From Alphaproteobacteria bacterium (GTDB lineage: Bacteria > Pseudomonadota > Alphaproteobacteria > UBA2136 > UBA6156), in assembly GCA_027483385.1 (NCBI GenBank), contig JAIXUT010000138.1:1-36280 (forward strand): 36,280 nucleotides of DNA, written 5' to 3'. The notes under the pieces were generated by a model that made no database searches, was not told the origin of the DNA, and saw nothing but the letters and a program-made list of their open reading frames with translations. The stretch's first letter is position 1, and each line of letters begins with the position of its first letter. Both the position numbers and the translations under genes were made by a program. Below are positions 1 through 7,552 of this stretch, in pieces.

Positions 1-732
1 CAGCGCGCGGGTGCTGTCATCGTTGCCAGGGATGATGTAGGTCACGCCTGCGGGGTTGGCGTTGGTATCGACCACACCCACCACGGGGATGCCCAGGCAC
101 TTGGATTCATCGACGGCGATTTTATCTTCCATCACGGAAAGCACCACCACAAGGTCGGGTAGGCCGGCCATGGTCACGATACCGCCCAACACGCGGTGCA
201 GATTGTCGCGCTCGCGGGTGCGCATTAGGCGCTCTTTTTTGGTGAGGTGGCTTAAGGGGTCTTTAATCGCGGCCAGTTGGGCTTGCAGGTCGGCCTGTTG
301 CTCGGGGGCGGCCAGTTTAGCGCGTACGTCGGCCATTTGGGCTTGGGCGGCTTCGCTGCCTTTAAAGCCTTCATCCAGTTCGCGCAGGCGCTTGATGCTT
401 TGGCCAACGGTCTTCCAGTTGGTCATCAGGCCACCCAACCAGCGGTGGTTAATGTAGTATTGGCCGCAGCTTTCGGCGGCTTCCTTCACCACTTGCTGGG
501 CGTTGGGGCGGGTGCCGACAAACAGCACGCGGCCACCACGGGCGGCGGTGGCTTCAATCGCGGCCAACGCGGTGTACAACAACGGTACGGTTTGGTTGAG
601 GTCAATCACATGAATACCATTGCGGGTACCGAAAATGTAGCTCTTCAGCTTTGGGTTCCAGCGAAAATTGCGGTGACCAAAGTGCACGCCAGCGGCGAGG
701 AGTTCAGACATGGTAAAGGCGGGGAGGGCCAT
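1..732 (-). CDS. rpsB: 30S ribosomal protein S2 (3' end outside window)
   Basis: Small-subunit ribosomal protein S2, which binds late in 30S assembly and is needed for S1 attachment. Read on the minus strand, the protein begins MALPAFTMSELLAAGVHFGH, the family's N-terminal signature, followed by the RWNPK, HRWLGG and LTKKER blocks and the IPVVGVVDTNANP segment. The start at 732 is preferred over the internal ATG at 711 because alphaproteobacterial S2 proteins commonly begin MALPxFTM, and an AAGAGA purine stretch lies just upstream. The C-terminal end lies beyond position 1. Oddity: between the HRWLGG region and LTKKER there is an Ala/Gln-rich stretch (roughly residues 125-150) that seems longer than usual for S2, in the part that forms the coiled-coil domain. 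The usual partner tsf would lie outside the window. Confidence 0.96.
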   Translation of the reverse strand, partial: MALPAFTMSELLAAGVHFGHRNFRWNPKLKSYIFGTRNGIHVIDLNQTVPLLYTALAAIEATAARGGRVLFVGTRPNAQQVVKEAAESCGQYYINHRWLGGLMTNWKTVGQSIKRLRELDEGFKGSEAAQAQMADVRAKLAAPEQQADLQAQLAAIKDPLSHLTKKERLMRTRERDNLHRVLGGIVTMAGLPDLVVVLSVMEDKIAVDESKCLGIPVVGVVDTNANPAGVTYIIPGNDDSTRAL

Positions 733-766
733 GGTTGGCGCTTTCTCTTGGTTTATTCCCATTATT

Positions 767-783
767 GGGCTTCCCAAAAGCCC
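767..783 (-). promoter_or_regulatory. hairpin in the rpsB leader
   Basis: GGGCTT (767-772) and AAGCCC (778-783) form a six-base-pair stem with a five-base loop, about 35 nt upstream of the rpsB start. S2 represses its own mRNA in several bacteria, so a leader structure is plausible. I see no proven match to a known S2 leader motif. Confidence 0.3.
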
Positions 784-849
784 GAACCCGTGAAGGAACC
801 AAGCGGCTTAAGGTGATGATTTCAGGCGCTTGACGCACATGATGTTTGG

Positions 850-878
850 CTGTTAAAGGATTAATTAAAGCCTGTCAA
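850..878 (-). promoter_or_regulatory. candidate rpsB promoter
   Basis: On the minus strand a perfect TTGACA (873-878) is followed, after 17 bases, by TAACAG (850-855). The -35 box is perfect but the -10 is poor. It would give an rpsB leader of roughly 110 nt. The assignment is inferred from consensus only. Confidence 0.4.
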
Positions 879-924
879 GGCTGTCCAAAGAAACACCCCC
901 CCCCTCGCGCCACAGGAGTCGACT

Positions 925-1341
925 ATGTGCGAAGAAATTTTTCTGTACAAGTTTGTTCCCTACGAGCATGCGCAACAGCCGCTTGTTGCACAAACTTTTT
1001 ACCAACTCGAAGGTCAGTCCACCTGGCAGCTTGGCTACCAAACTGATACTTGGGGACAAGGCCATCTGTCGCATGAGACTCATAACTACTTTTCTGACCT
1101 CAAGCGCGGGTTGGTAAGGATTTTAGTGTACAAATCGAGCTGGCAACGCGTCACGGAGACTGACCACGTGCCTGATGAGTTGTACCAAAAAACCAACCGT
1201 GTGCCTGGAAATTGGTATTACGCGGCAACTACAGTGGATGAAAGCGATGAAAAATCGGCTTTTCTTACGGCGCTACTACTCTTTTTTCTGCACCCGTTTG
1301 TGAAGTGGTGGGAATACAATCCACGTCGCAATCGCCTATAA
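925..1341 (+). CDS. hypothetical protein, 138 aa
   Basis: I do not recognise this protein. It starts MCEEIFLYKFVPYEHAQQPL behind an AGGAG ribosome binding site (CACAGGAGTCGACT before the ATG), which supports real translation. It is rich in aromatic and charged residues through the first 105 residues. Near the C-terminus there is a short hydrophobic stretch (about residues 113-127, AFLTALLLFFLHPFV) that could be one membrane-associated helix, followed by a basic tail. It stands alone: rpsB diverges on one side, and a terminator (1369-1404) separates it from the convergent Wzz-like gene on the other. The opposite strand is open over parts of the region but lacks a ribosome binding site. Confidence 0.55.
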   Translation: MCEEIFLYKFVPYEHAQQPLVAQTFYQLEGQSTWQLGYQTDTWGQGHLSHETHNYFSDLKRGLVRILVYKSSWQRVTETDHVPDELYQKTNRVPGNWYYAATTVDESDEKSAFLTALLLFFLHPFVKWWEYNPRRNRL

Positions 1342-1368
1342 TACGGCGATTGGATGCCAAGAATAACC

Positions 1369-1404
1369 CGCCCGATTATGCGTAAGTCGGGCGATATTTT
1401 TTTG
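1369..1404 (+). terminator. rho-independent terminator after the 138-aa gene
   Basis: CGCCCGA (1369-1375) pairs with TCGGGCG (1387-1393), followed by ATATTTTTTT. The T-run is on the plus strand, so it ends transcription of the plus-strand gene. The same stem may also slow transcripts from the convergent gene. Confidence 0.8.
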
Positions 1405-1408
1405 TTAA

Positions 1409-2962
1409 CTACTCCAAATTCGCCTTCAAAGCCGCCCGCTGCAGCCAGCGGCCAGCGGCGGGGTACACCCACTGCACGCAGCTTGCCAGATGCGCCAGCA
1501 GCTGCCGCCGGGTGGGGGTATGATACTGATTGAGCACGATGCCTTGAATCGGCACACCCGCCAGCAGCAATTGGTCGGTGGCGGCTTTCAGGCTATGGGC
1601 GGGGGTGCGGTCGGCTTCGGCGAGCAGCACCACGCGGCCTGCATGGGTGCCGAGCGTGACGGCATCGATATTGCCCCGATTAGTCGCCGACAGCGGCGAG
1701 GCATCGATAATCACCACCTCGGCCTGCGCCGAAAGCGTGGCAAATAGCGCGGGCAGGCCGCCCTGTTCGGCCAGCGTTTGCAGGGTGGCAGCGTGGCGCG
1801 GCGCGGCCAAGGCACTTAAGCCTTTTTGGCCCACAGGCCGCAGGGCCGACCATTTCCCCTTGCCATGGGGCAGCGCCCAGGTGCCATCGCCCAGCAGCAG
1901 CTTTTCTGAAAGTGTGCGGTTTTTTAGGTTCAGGTCGGCAATCAGGGCACTCTTGCCTTCATGGGCAGCCTTTTCGGCCAGCAGCAGCGCCAAGGTTGAA
2001 GCCCCTTCGCCGCCTTGCGGGGCAATGACCACCAACGGCCCACGTAAATTCCGCAGCAAGGTACGGGCCAGACGGCCAATTTCGCCAAAATCGGCAGGGT
2101 TCAGTGCCTTGCCGCCGGCATCGACCACGCTGCCCATGGGGCCAACATGCAAGCCATTGAGTAGCGGCAAGGTACCCACCACGGGCAGGCCAGCGGCGGC
2201 TTGGGCTTGCGCAATGGTTTGAATCCGCGGCGCCCATTGGCGGGGCCAGCGGTAGGCCAGCAAGCCAATGCTGCTGCCAAACAGGCCGCCCAGTAGCACC
2301 CAAATAAACCAGCGCGCGGCACCTTGCAGGGGCTCGGTCACGCGCGCGCCTTCGGCAAACCATAATAAGGCCTGGCTGCCTTGCTGGCCAAAGGCGGCAT
2401 TGAGCATCCGAATATCTGTCTGATACTGGGCAATCGCCGCCACCACGCTGCTGCGGATTTCGGTTTGCGTGGCATCGAGCGGCAACGGCTGGGCCTCCAG
2501 CTGCACCAAGTTGGCCTGAGCTTCATTTAACAGCTGCTCCACGCGCATGCGTTCCGGCGCCAGCAGAGCCTGAATAAAGTTGTAGCCCAAGGCTTCGGTG
2601 GTTTCGGCCAGGCCTTGGGGTTTAGGCGCATTGATCCCAATTTCCAGCAAATAATCGTTCAAAATCCGCAACTCAATATTCCGCGGCATCAGGGGGGGGC
2701 GGGCGTTCGGGGCGCTGTCGGCCAGCACATCGGGGGCGGTGAGCGCCTGCCACAACGCCTGCCGGTGGCCGGGCGCGGTAATTTTTTGCAGCAAGGGCGC
2801 GCGGGCGGCATCGGCCTGCAATTGCAGCAGCACGCGGCCCGCATATTGGGGCGGGTTGGTCAAGCACAGCCAGGCCGCCAGCAGCGCGCCAACCAGGGCG
2901 GGGATGCCCACCGTGCGGCGCCAGCGCCAGCCCTCGGCCAAGCCAATGAGAAAGGTGTTCAT
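1409..2962 (-). CDS. Wzz/BY-kinase-like polysaccharide chain-length protein with degenerate Walker A
   Basis: It resembles the inner-membrane polysaccharide co-polymerases that fuse a Wzz domain to a cytoplasmic ParA/CpsD-like ATPase and control exopolysaccharide length and export. Visible parts: first membrane helix about residues 18-34, a periplasmic region with a helical segment around 120-190, a second membrane helix about 217-236, then a nucleotide-binding fold. The P-loop position (about 316-323) reads QGGEGAST, so the Walker A lysine is alanine. The A' strand reads [11 protein letters not shown] and the Walker B strand EVVIIDASP. The C-terminus has no tyrosine cluster as in Wzc/ExoP. 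It is therefore probably a non-kinase or weak ATPase scaffold. No glycan genes adjoin it, although UDP-glucose dehydrogenase lies at 28871. The start at 2962 follows a purine-rich AAAGAAAG. Confidence 0.75.
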   Translation of the reverse strand: MNTFLIGLAEGWRWRRTVGIPALVGALLAAWLCLTNPPQYAGRVLLQLQADAARAPLLQKITAPGHRQALWQALTAPDVLADSAPNARPPLMPRNIELRILNDYLLEIGINAPKPQGLAETTEALGYNFIQALLAPERMRVEQLLNEAQANLVQLEAQPLPLDATQTEIRSSVVAAIAQYQTDIRMLNAAFGQQGSQALLWFAEGARVTEPLQGAARWFIWVLLGGLFGSSIGLLAYRWPRQWAPRIQTIAQAQAAAGLPVVGTLPLLNGLHVGPMGSVVDAGGKALNPADFGEIGRLARTLLRNLRGPLVVIAPQGGEGASTLALLLAEKAAHEGKSALIADLNLKNRTLSEKLLLGDGTWALPHGKGKWSALRPVGQKGLSALAAPRHAATLQTLAEQGGLPALFATLSAQAEVVIIDASPLSATNRGNIDAVTLGTHAGRVVLLAEADRTPAHSLKAATDQLLLAGVPIQGIVLNQYHTPTRRQLLAHLASCVQWVYPAAGRWLQRAALKANLE

Positions 2963-3075
2963 GCGTTACCGCTTTCTTTTGCTACAGATTAACCTGTAAA
3001 ACTTGGAATAATCCAGCCTTATGCTCGTGCTTTAGGCGCTTGACTTCAATACCGAAAACTGCCACAAGCCCCTCA

Positions 3076-3107
3076 CCACGCCCCACGAAACATTGGCGTC
3101 GCGTGGG
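3076..3107 (+). promoter_or_regulatory. possible L1-binding leader of rplK-rplA
   Basis: Two alternative pairings are visible upstream of rplK: CCACGC (3076-3081) with GCGTGG (3101-3106), or CCCACG (3082-3087) with CGTGGG (3102-3107). In many bacteria L1 represses the L11-L1 mRNA through a leader structure resembling its 23S rRNA site. That this hairpin is the site is inference from position only. Confidence 0.3.
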
Positions 3108-3132
3108 AGTTGAACCAACGAAAGTTGCCGTT

Positions 3133-3564
3133 ATGGCTAAAAAAATTGTCGGCTTTGTTAAGCTGCAAGTGCCCAGCGGTCAAGCCAATCCTGCCCCTCC
3201 GGTAGGCCCTGCGCTTGGTCAGAAGGGTCTGAATATCATGGAATTTTGCAAGGCGTTTAACGCGGCCACGCAAGCCCCCAAATTTGCCCCAGGGACGCCT
3301 GTGCCGGTGGTGATCACGGCCTACGCCGACCGGACCTTTACCTTCGAACTCAAAACCCCGCCCGCCAGCTGGTACCTGTTACAGGCCGCCAAGGTGGCCA
3401 AGGGTGCCAAAACCCCCAACACCCCGATTGGCAAGGTAAAGCGCGCCGAAATTAAAAAGATTGCCGAGGCCAAGATGGCCGACCTCAATGCCAACAGCAT
3501 TGAACAGGCAATGAAGATTATCGAAGGCAGTGCCCGTTCCATGGGCCTGACCGTGGTTGACTAA
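3133..3564 (+). CDS. rplK: 50S ribosomal protein L11
   Basis: L11 binds the 23S rRNA GTPase centre and contacts elongation factors. The 143-residue protein starts [20 protein letters not shown], with the [19 protein letters not shown] signature in the N-terminal domain, then [11 protein letters not shown] and the C-terminal rRNA-binding domain containing [20 protein letters not shown]. Length is normal. The frame is open further upstream to about 3040, but the ATG at 3133 matches the family N-terminus. Upstream purines (CGAAAG) are only a modest ribosome binding site. rplA follows after 13 bases. nusG and secE, usually just upstream, are absent: the preceding gene is divergent and unrelated. 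Confidence 0.97.
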   Translation: MAKKIVGFVKLQVPSGQANPAPPVGPALGQKGLNIMEFCKAFNAATQAPKFAPGTPVPVVITAYADRTFTFELKTPPASWYLLQAAKVAKGAKTPNTPIGKVKRAEIKKIAEAKMADLNANSIEQAMKIIEGSARSMGLTVVD

Positions 3565-3577
3565 GGAGGGCACGGAT

Positions 3578-4309
3578 ATGACAACCAAGACAGCCCCAAA
3601 AGCGAAAAAGAGTAGCGGTAAGATGGAACCCAAAGCCAAAAAGGTGTTCCCAAGCTACGACAAACAAAAGGTGTATAGCCTCGCCGAAGCCCTCAAGCTG
3701 ATTGCCGAAATGCCCAAAACCAAGTTCGATGAGACCTTGGATGTGGCGTTAAAGCTGGGCGTTGACCCCAAGTATAACGACCAAATGGTGCGTGGCGTGG
3801 TGGCCTTGCCGCATGGTACGGGCAAAACCGTGCGCGTGGCCGTGGCTGCCAAAAAGCCGAGCGACCTGGCCGATGCCAAGGCCGCTGGCGCCGATGTGGT
3901 CGGCGAAGCCGACCTGATTGCCGCGATTGAAGCGGGCACCATCAACTTCGATAAGCTGGTCGCAACCCCCGACATGATGCCAGCGTTGGGTAAAGTGGCA
4001 AGAATCCTTGGCCCCAAAGGCCTGATGCCAAACCCAAAACTGGGCACCGTGACGCCGAACGTGGCGCAAGCCGTGAAGGCGCTGAAGGGCGGCCAGATTG
4101 AGTTCAAGGTGGAAAAAGCCGGGATTCTGCACGCAGGCATTGGCAAGCGCAGCTTTGGTGATAAAAAGCTGGCCGAAAACTTGGCCGCGCTGATTGTTGC
4201 CGTCAAGGCCGCCAAACCAACGGGTGCCAAGGGCAACTACCTGCTCAAGCTCACCATTTCAGGCACCATGACGCCTGGGGTGAAGGTGGATTTAAGCAGT
4301 ATTGCTTAG
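3578..4309 (+). CDS. rplA: 50S ribosomal protein L1
   Basis: L1 forms the mobile L1 stalk at the E site and can repress its own operon. The 243-residue product has the MVRGVVALPHGTGKTVRVAV block, the signature ILGPKGLMPNPKLGTVT (about residues 146-162) and the C-terminal GTMTPGVKVD. The N-terminus carries a lysine/alanine-rich extension of about 20 residues before the conserved KVYSLAEALK. The start at 3578 is set by a strong TAAGGAGG (3562-3569) that overlaps the rplK stop; an in-frame TTG at 3557 lies upstream of this site and was rejected. rplJ-rplL do not follow. Instead a strong terminator closes a two-gene operon. Confidence 0.97.
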   Translation: MTTKTAPKAKKSSGKMEPKAKKVFPSYDKQKVYSLAEALKLIAEMPKTKFDETLDVALKLGVDPKYNDQMVRGVVALPHGTGKTVRVAVAAKKPSDLADAKAAGADVVGEADLIAAIEAGTINFDKLVATPDMMPALGKVARILGPKGLMPNPKLGTVTPNVAQAVKALKGGQIEFKVEKAGILHAGIGKRSFGDKKLAENLAALIVAVKAAKPTGAKGNYLLKLTISGTMTPGVKVDLSSIA

Positions 4310-4324
4310 GTTAACTGGCTAAAG

Positions 4325-4347
4325 AGGCCCCTGCGGGGGCCTTTTTT
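4325..4347 (+). terminator. rho-independent terminator after rplA
   Basis: AGGCCCC (4325-4331), loop TGCG, GGGGCCT (4336-4342), then a T-run to 4347. The last bases of the T-run also form the start of the next promoter's -35 box. Confidence 0.92.
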
Positions 4348-4374
4348 GTGAAGCCTCTTGAATAAAAATATACA
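4346..4374 (+). promoter_or_regulatory. promoter of the 191-aa gene, fused to the rplA terminator
   Basis: TTGTGA (4346-4351) and TATACA (4369-4374) are separated by 17 bases. The first two bases of the -35 box are the end of the rplA terminator T-run. A small hairpin (TTGCAG 4395-4400 with CTGCAA 4407-4412) then precedes the ribosome binding site. Confidence 0.6.
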
Positions 4375-4425
4375 TTAATTTAAATTACTTCAAATTGCAG
4401 TATCTTCTGCAAAAGGAGATCTTTC

Positions 4426-5001
4426 ATGACCGCTTCAATTATCAGTCCTGTTCTTTCGGCGTTCACGAGCTATGATGATCGCCTCAATACCTTCTGTTTT
4501 CTTGGTGGTGGCTGGAGCTCTGCTTCACGTCGTCCTCAGGTTGCTGAAGCCCTGTTCCCAGGGATTGTGAAAGTCAGCAACATTGTTATTCCCTACGCGG
4601 GCAGTGACATGACGGTTGACCGCGCGCGGATCGTGGTTCGACTTCGTACCCCCGATGGCGGCTACACCGATCTGGAGGAGTTTCGGGAAGCTACCATTGG
4701 CCGTGGCTACGAGACTCCAGAAGGGCAAGTGGATTTCAGCAATGATTTCCCGTCGGAACATCCTTCGTTCCGCCCTTTGAAAGTGGGTTGGAAACTCAAG
4801 CGCAATGCTTTGAAGCCGCTTATGCTGGAGGCGGCAGATGGAATGGAAGCTATCGCCCTGCAAATCTTCATGGAAGGCCACGGGTGGTTTGCCTTGCGTG
4901 GTGTGGAGGTTTACGGAGAAATCCTCAAGCCTCTCACATCTTTGCAGATCCGAGAGCTTAAGGACGACTACGCCACTGACCTTAAGGTGGTTGAACGTTG
5001 A
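4426..5001 (+). CDS. hypothetical protein, 191 aa, single-gene unit
   Basis: I cannot assign a family. The protein starts MTASIISPVLSAFTSYDDRL behind a strong AAAAGGAGAT site. It has no signal peptide or membrane helix. It looks like a compact soluble alpha/beta protein with alternating hydrophobic strands (KVSNIVIPYAG, RARIVVRLRTPDGGY, AIALQIFMEGHGWFALRGVEV) and a charged C-terminal helix. It sits alone between two terminators (4325-4347 and 5008-5039) with its own promoter. Its use of CGT and CTT-type codons is less biased than in the ribosomal genes beside it. Independent regulation and a cassette-like layout suggest an acquired gene, which is inference. Confidence 0.7.
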   Translation: MTASIISPVLSAFTSYDDRLNTFCFLGGGWSSASRRPQVAEALFPGIVKVSNIVIPYAGSDMTVDRARIVVRLRTPDGGYTDLEEFREATIGRGYETPEGQVDFSNDFPSEHPSFRPLKVGWKLKRNALKPLMLEAADGMEAIALQIFMEGHGWFALRGVEVYGEILKPLTSLQIRELKDDYATDLKVVER

Positions 5002-5007
5002 ACGAAC

Positions 5008-5039
5008 GCAAAAGGCGGCCCCCCGTGGCCGCCTTTTGC
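5008..5039 (+). terminator. strong bidirectional hairpin terminator
   Basis: A perfect 13-base-pair stem, GCAAAAGGCGGCC (5008-5020) with GGCCGCCTTTTGC (5027-5039), and loop CCCCGT. The A-run before and T-run at the end mean it can work in both directions. It closes the 191-aa gene. Confidence 0.88.
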
Positions 5040-5103
5040 ATTGGCACTTGGTTTGACCTTCGCCCCGCTTCAAGGCACGTTTCGCGCAACAGGGGGATAT
5101 ACC

Positions 5104-5844
5104 ATGAGCTTTGCTGATTTAACTGGATTAACCGCACTGGTAACAGGCGGCAGCCGCGGGCTTGGCCGCGCCACCGCCGAGCGCTTGCAGGGCTTAGGTG
5201 CCACCGTCATTATTCATGGTAGTACCGAAGCCACCGTGCAAAGTGCGGCCAAAGCCTTAGGCTGCCAGGGCATTGTGGCAAACCTGCTGGAAGCGGGCAG
5301 TGCGGAACGGCTGGCCGAAGAGGCGCTGGCGGCGGCGGGTGGGCGGATTGATATTTTGGTAAACAATGCGGGGATTACGCGCGATGGGCTGTTCGTGCGG
5401 CTTGGCGAAGAGGCGTGGGACGAGGTGATGGCGGTGAATGTTTCGCGTGTGATTGAACTGACCCGTGCCCTGCTGCCTGACATGCAAAAAAATGGTTTTG
5501 GTCGGATTGTGAACCTGACCAGCATCGTGGCCCACATGGGCAATGTGGGGCAAACCAATTACATCACCAGCAAGGCGGCGATTGGTGGCTTTACCAAAGC
5601 CTTGGCCAAGGAAGCGGCCCGCAAGGGCGTGACGGTGAATGCCATCGCGCCCGGATTTATTAATACCGATATGACGGCCAAAATCCCCGACACTATTAAA
5701 GAAGGCTTCGTGAAGCAAATCCCCGCCCAGCGCTTCGGTGAGGCCGCCGATATTGCCAATGCCGTGGCGTTTTTGGCCAGCCATGAAGCGGGCTACATTA
5801 CGGGGACGACGCTGCATGTGAATGGTGGGATGTATGTTGGTTAG
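5104..5844 (+). CDS. fabG: 3-oxoacyl-[acyl-carrier-protein] reductase
   Basis: NADPH-dependent reductase of beta-ketoacyl-ACP in type II fatty acid synthesis, a short-chain dehydrogenase. Visible motifs: the Rossmann TGGSRGLG (about residues 14-21), NNAG in the central strand, the catalytic Ser in NLTSIV, the YxxxK pair in NYITSKAA, and the C-terminal GGMYVG typical of FabG. The 246-residue length is normal. The start at 5104 follows AGGGGGAT; the frame is open upstream to 5041, but that part has no ribosome binding site and overlaps the preceding terminator region. It is not in a fab cluster here (no fabD, acpP or fabF), so another short-chain reductase role cannot be fully excluded. Confidence 0.9.
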   Translation: MSFADLTGLTALVTGGSRGLGRATAERLQGLGATVIIHGSTEATVQSAAKALGCQGIVANLLEAGSAERLAEEALAAAGGRIDILVNNAGITRDGLFVRLGEEAWDEVMAVNVSRVIELTRALLPDMQKNGFGRIVNLTSIVAHMGNVGQTNYITSKAAIGGFTKALAKEAARKGVTVNAIAPGFINTDMTAKIPDTIKEGFVKQIPAQRFGEAADIANAVAFLASHEAGYITGTTLHVNGGMYVG

Positions 5845-5870
5845 GAACGGGGTCGCGAGGAACTAGGAAC
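5842..5870 (+). repeat. AGGAAC heptad repeat downstream of fabG
   Basis: TAGGAAC (5842-5848), GAGGAAC (5857-5863) and TAGGAAC (5864-5870) follow or overlap the fabG stop. The same heptad, as GAGGAAC, occurs four times in nuoN at 26158-26185. This is a degenerate copy of that repeat type. Confidence 0.55.
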
Positions 5871-5883
5871 TAAGTCGGAAGCT

Positions 5884-6037
5884 GGGTCATTGCGAGGAGA
5901 GCCCATGTTGGGAAAGTTCATAAGCTTGAAGCGACGTGGCAATCTTTCTGCAAAACCTTGTCGTGAAGAACAGAGATTGCCGCGTCGGGCTGACATTTCA
6001 GGTACACTCGCATCCTTGCCTCTCCTCGCAATGACCC
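5884..6037. repeat. 154-bp palindromic repeat element upstream of nuoA
   Basis: The ends are perfect 18-base inverted repeats: GGGTCATTGCGAGGAGAG (5884-5901) and its complement CTCTCCTCGCAATGACCC (6020-6037). An inner pair, CGACGTGGCAATCT (5932-5945) and AGATTGCCGCGTCG (5974-5987), is inverted with one mismatch. The whole element could fold into a long hairpin. No transposase is encoded. It resembles short non-autonomous palindromic elements and fills most of the 237-base gap between fabG and nuoA. Confidence 0.8.
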
Positions 6038-6045
6038 TCCCCCCT

Positions 6046-6073
6046 TTCGCACCCACATGTTCGGGTGTATAAG
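6046..6073 (+). promoter_or_regulatory. weak candidate promoter of the nuo operon
   Basis: TTCGCA (6046-6051) and TATAAG (6068-6073) are 16 bases apart. Transcription would begin at about 6080, essentially at the nuoA ATG (6082). Since nuoA has no clear ribosome binding site, a leaderless mRNA is possible. The -35 match is poor. Confidence 0.28.
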
Positions 6074-6081
6074 TTTACAAA

Positions 6082-6435
6082 ATGCAAGAATATCTGCCCA
6101 TTCTGCTCTTTGCCGCTGTTGCGATAGGCATTGCTGGTGCTTTGCTGGCGGTGCCGTTTTTGCTGAACCCGCTGCGCAAGACCAAGGCCAAGCTGGCGCC
6201 GTACGAATCGGGCTTTGAACCGTTCGATTCGGCCCGCCGCACCTTCCATGTGCAGTTTTACCTGGTGGCGATCCTGTTCATTGTGTTTGACCTCGAAGTG
6301 GCTTTCCTCTTCCCGTGGGCCATGGTGATTCAGGAAATCTCATGGTTTGGCTTTGGCAGTATGATGGTGTTTTTAACTGTGCTGACCTTGGGGTTCATCT
6401 ATGAGTGGATGGAAGGGGCGCTGGAATGGGAGTAG
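6082..6435 (+). CDS. nuoA: NADH-quinone oxidoreductase subunit A
   Basis: Small membrane subunit of complex I, beside the quinone-binding region and the ND1-like subunit. The 117-residue protein has three membrane helices (about 6-30, 60-82 and 88-110). The diagnostic loop YESGFEPFDSARRTFHVQFY contains the conserved acidic and basic residues, and the second helix contains LFIVFDLEVAFLFPW. Length is typical. It opens the nuo operon. No Shine-Dalgarno sequence is evident upstream (AGTTTACAAA before the ATG). The next gene is not nuoB but a DUF805 gene starting 4 bases after the stop. Confidence 0.97.
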   Translation: MQEYLPILLFAAVAIGIAGALLAVPFLLNPLRKTKAKLAPYESGFEPFDSARRTFHVQFYLVAILFIVFDLEVAFLFPWAMVIQEISWFGFGSMMVFLTVLTLGFIYEWMEGALEWE

Positions 6436-6439
6436 TGCA

Positions 6440-6946
6440 ATGCTAAAAAATATTAAACCTCAGATAGTTAAGGCTTGGAGTGACTACATAGGCTCTGGAT
6501 TTATTAATTTTAAGGGACGCAGTGGGCGAGTTGAGTATGTGACTGTTTTTATTTTAAACCAATTTTTTCCTTATTTGATTAACTTTTGTGTGTTTGGTTT
6601 AGTATTATTAATTCAGCCGCCCAAGGCTGCTTTAGAATCAATAGTAATTTTTGCGTTTTTAACTGGAATGCAGATATTTTACCAAGCTTCAACAATTTCG
6701 GCTGGTGCAAGAAGACTTCACGATTTAGGTTATTCAGGGTGGTGGCAACTTATATCTCTAATTGCCATTATTTTAGCTGTCGCAGGCTACATGGTATATT
6801 CTGAATCAAATGGCGAAGGTGAAGTGCCATTATGGCTTTTGGGTTCAGTTATAGTGAGTGGATTGGTGACGCTTTTGATGGGTTTAGCAATGTTGTTTTG
6901 GCCAGGTCAAAAAATTGATAATAAATTTGGTAAGGCTATAGCATGA
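6440..6946 (+). CDS. DUF805 membrane protein inserted between nuoA and nuoB
   Basis: DUF805 proteins are small inner-membrane proteins of unknown role. The family signature is present: RSGRVEY (about residues 27-33) and [12 protein letters not shown] (91-102), with four hydrophobic segments (about 34-59, 66-82, 101-120 and 130-153). The 168-residue product starts at the ATG at 6440; the longer frame would lie inside nuoA. The stop overlaps the nuoB start by four bases (ATGA), so translation is probably coupled. The DNA is much more AT-rich than nuoA or nuoB, with many TTT, ATT and TTA codons. It is not a complex I subunit and appears acquired. Confidence 0.88.
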   Translation: MLKNIKPQIVKAWSDYIGSGFINFKGRSGRVEYVTVFILNQFFPYLINFCVFGLVLLIQPPKAALESIVIFAFLTGMQIFYQASTISAGARRLHDLGYSGWWQLISLIAIILAVAGYMVYSESNGEGEVPLWLLGSVIVSGLVTLLMGLAMLFWPGQKIDNKFGKAIA

Positions 6947-7551
6947 CGCTCACCACCGATCCCCAAGCCCTCATTGCCCAAGGCATGGATGGCGTGAATA
7001 CGCAGCTGCGCGAGAATGGTTTTTTGCTGACCACCGTGGAAGATGTGGTGAACTGGGCGCGGGCGGGGAGCCTCTGGCCGATGACCTTTGGGCTGGCCTG
7101 CTGCGCGGTGGAGATGATGCACAGCGCGGCGGCCCGCTATGACCTGGACAGGTTTGGGACGATGTTTCGGCCTTCGCCGCGCCAGAGCGACCTCATGATT
7201 ATCGCGGGAACTTTAACGAACAAAATGGCGCCCGCGCTGCGCCGCCTGTACGAGCAAATGCCCGAGCCGCGCTATGTGCTTTCCATGGGCAGCTGCGCCA
7301 ATGGCGGCGGGTATTACCACCACAGCTACGCGGTGGTGCGTGGCGCTGATAGAATTGTGCCTGTAGATATTTACGTGCCGGGCTGCCCGCCGACTGCGGA
7401 AGCGCTGGTGTACGGCATTCTGCAATTGCAACGGAAAATCAAGCGCGAACCCGTGTTTGGCGAAGCAGGCCGCCGCACCGAGCAACCCCAATATGCCTAC
7501 GCCGAAGGTGAGGTGCGGCCTTATTCGGCCCTTGAAATGCATATCGATTAA
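6943..7551 (+). CDS. nuoB: NADH-quinone oxidoreductase subunit B
   Basis: Peripheral-arm subunit that carries the N2 [4Fe-4S] cluster next to quinone. Cluster ligands are visible: the tandem Cys in [10 protein letters not shown], the Cys in [16 protein letters not shown] and the Cys in [26 protein letters not shown] is also diagnostic. At 202 residues it is slightly longer than E. coli-type subunits at the C-terminus. The ATG at 6943 overlaps the DUF805 stop, and nuoC begins 1 base after the stop. Confidence 0.97.
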   Translation: MTLTTDPQALIAQGMDGVNTQLRENGFLLTTVEDVVNWARAGSLWPMTFGLACCAVEMMHSAAARYDLDRFGTMFRPSPRQSDLMIIAGTLTNKMAPALRRLYEQMPEPRYVLSMGSCANGGGYYHHSYAVVRGADRIVPVDIYVPGCPPTAEALVYGILQLQRKIKREPVFGEAGRRTEQPQYAYAEGEVRPYSALEMHID

Positions 7552-7552
7552 C

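Noticed and set aside
1578-2222. 214-codon plus-strand frame opposite the Wzz-like gene
   Set aside because: Low-complexity Ser/Ala/Arg product with no initiation signal. The minus-strand gene has clear domain structure.
3040-3132. Longer N-terminus for L11
   Set aside because: L11 homologues begin at MAKK. The extra codons cover the leader hairpin.
5884-6037. Small RNA gene or tRNA in the fabG-nuoA gap
   Set aside because: No tRNA arm pattern. The structure is explained by nested inverted repeats.
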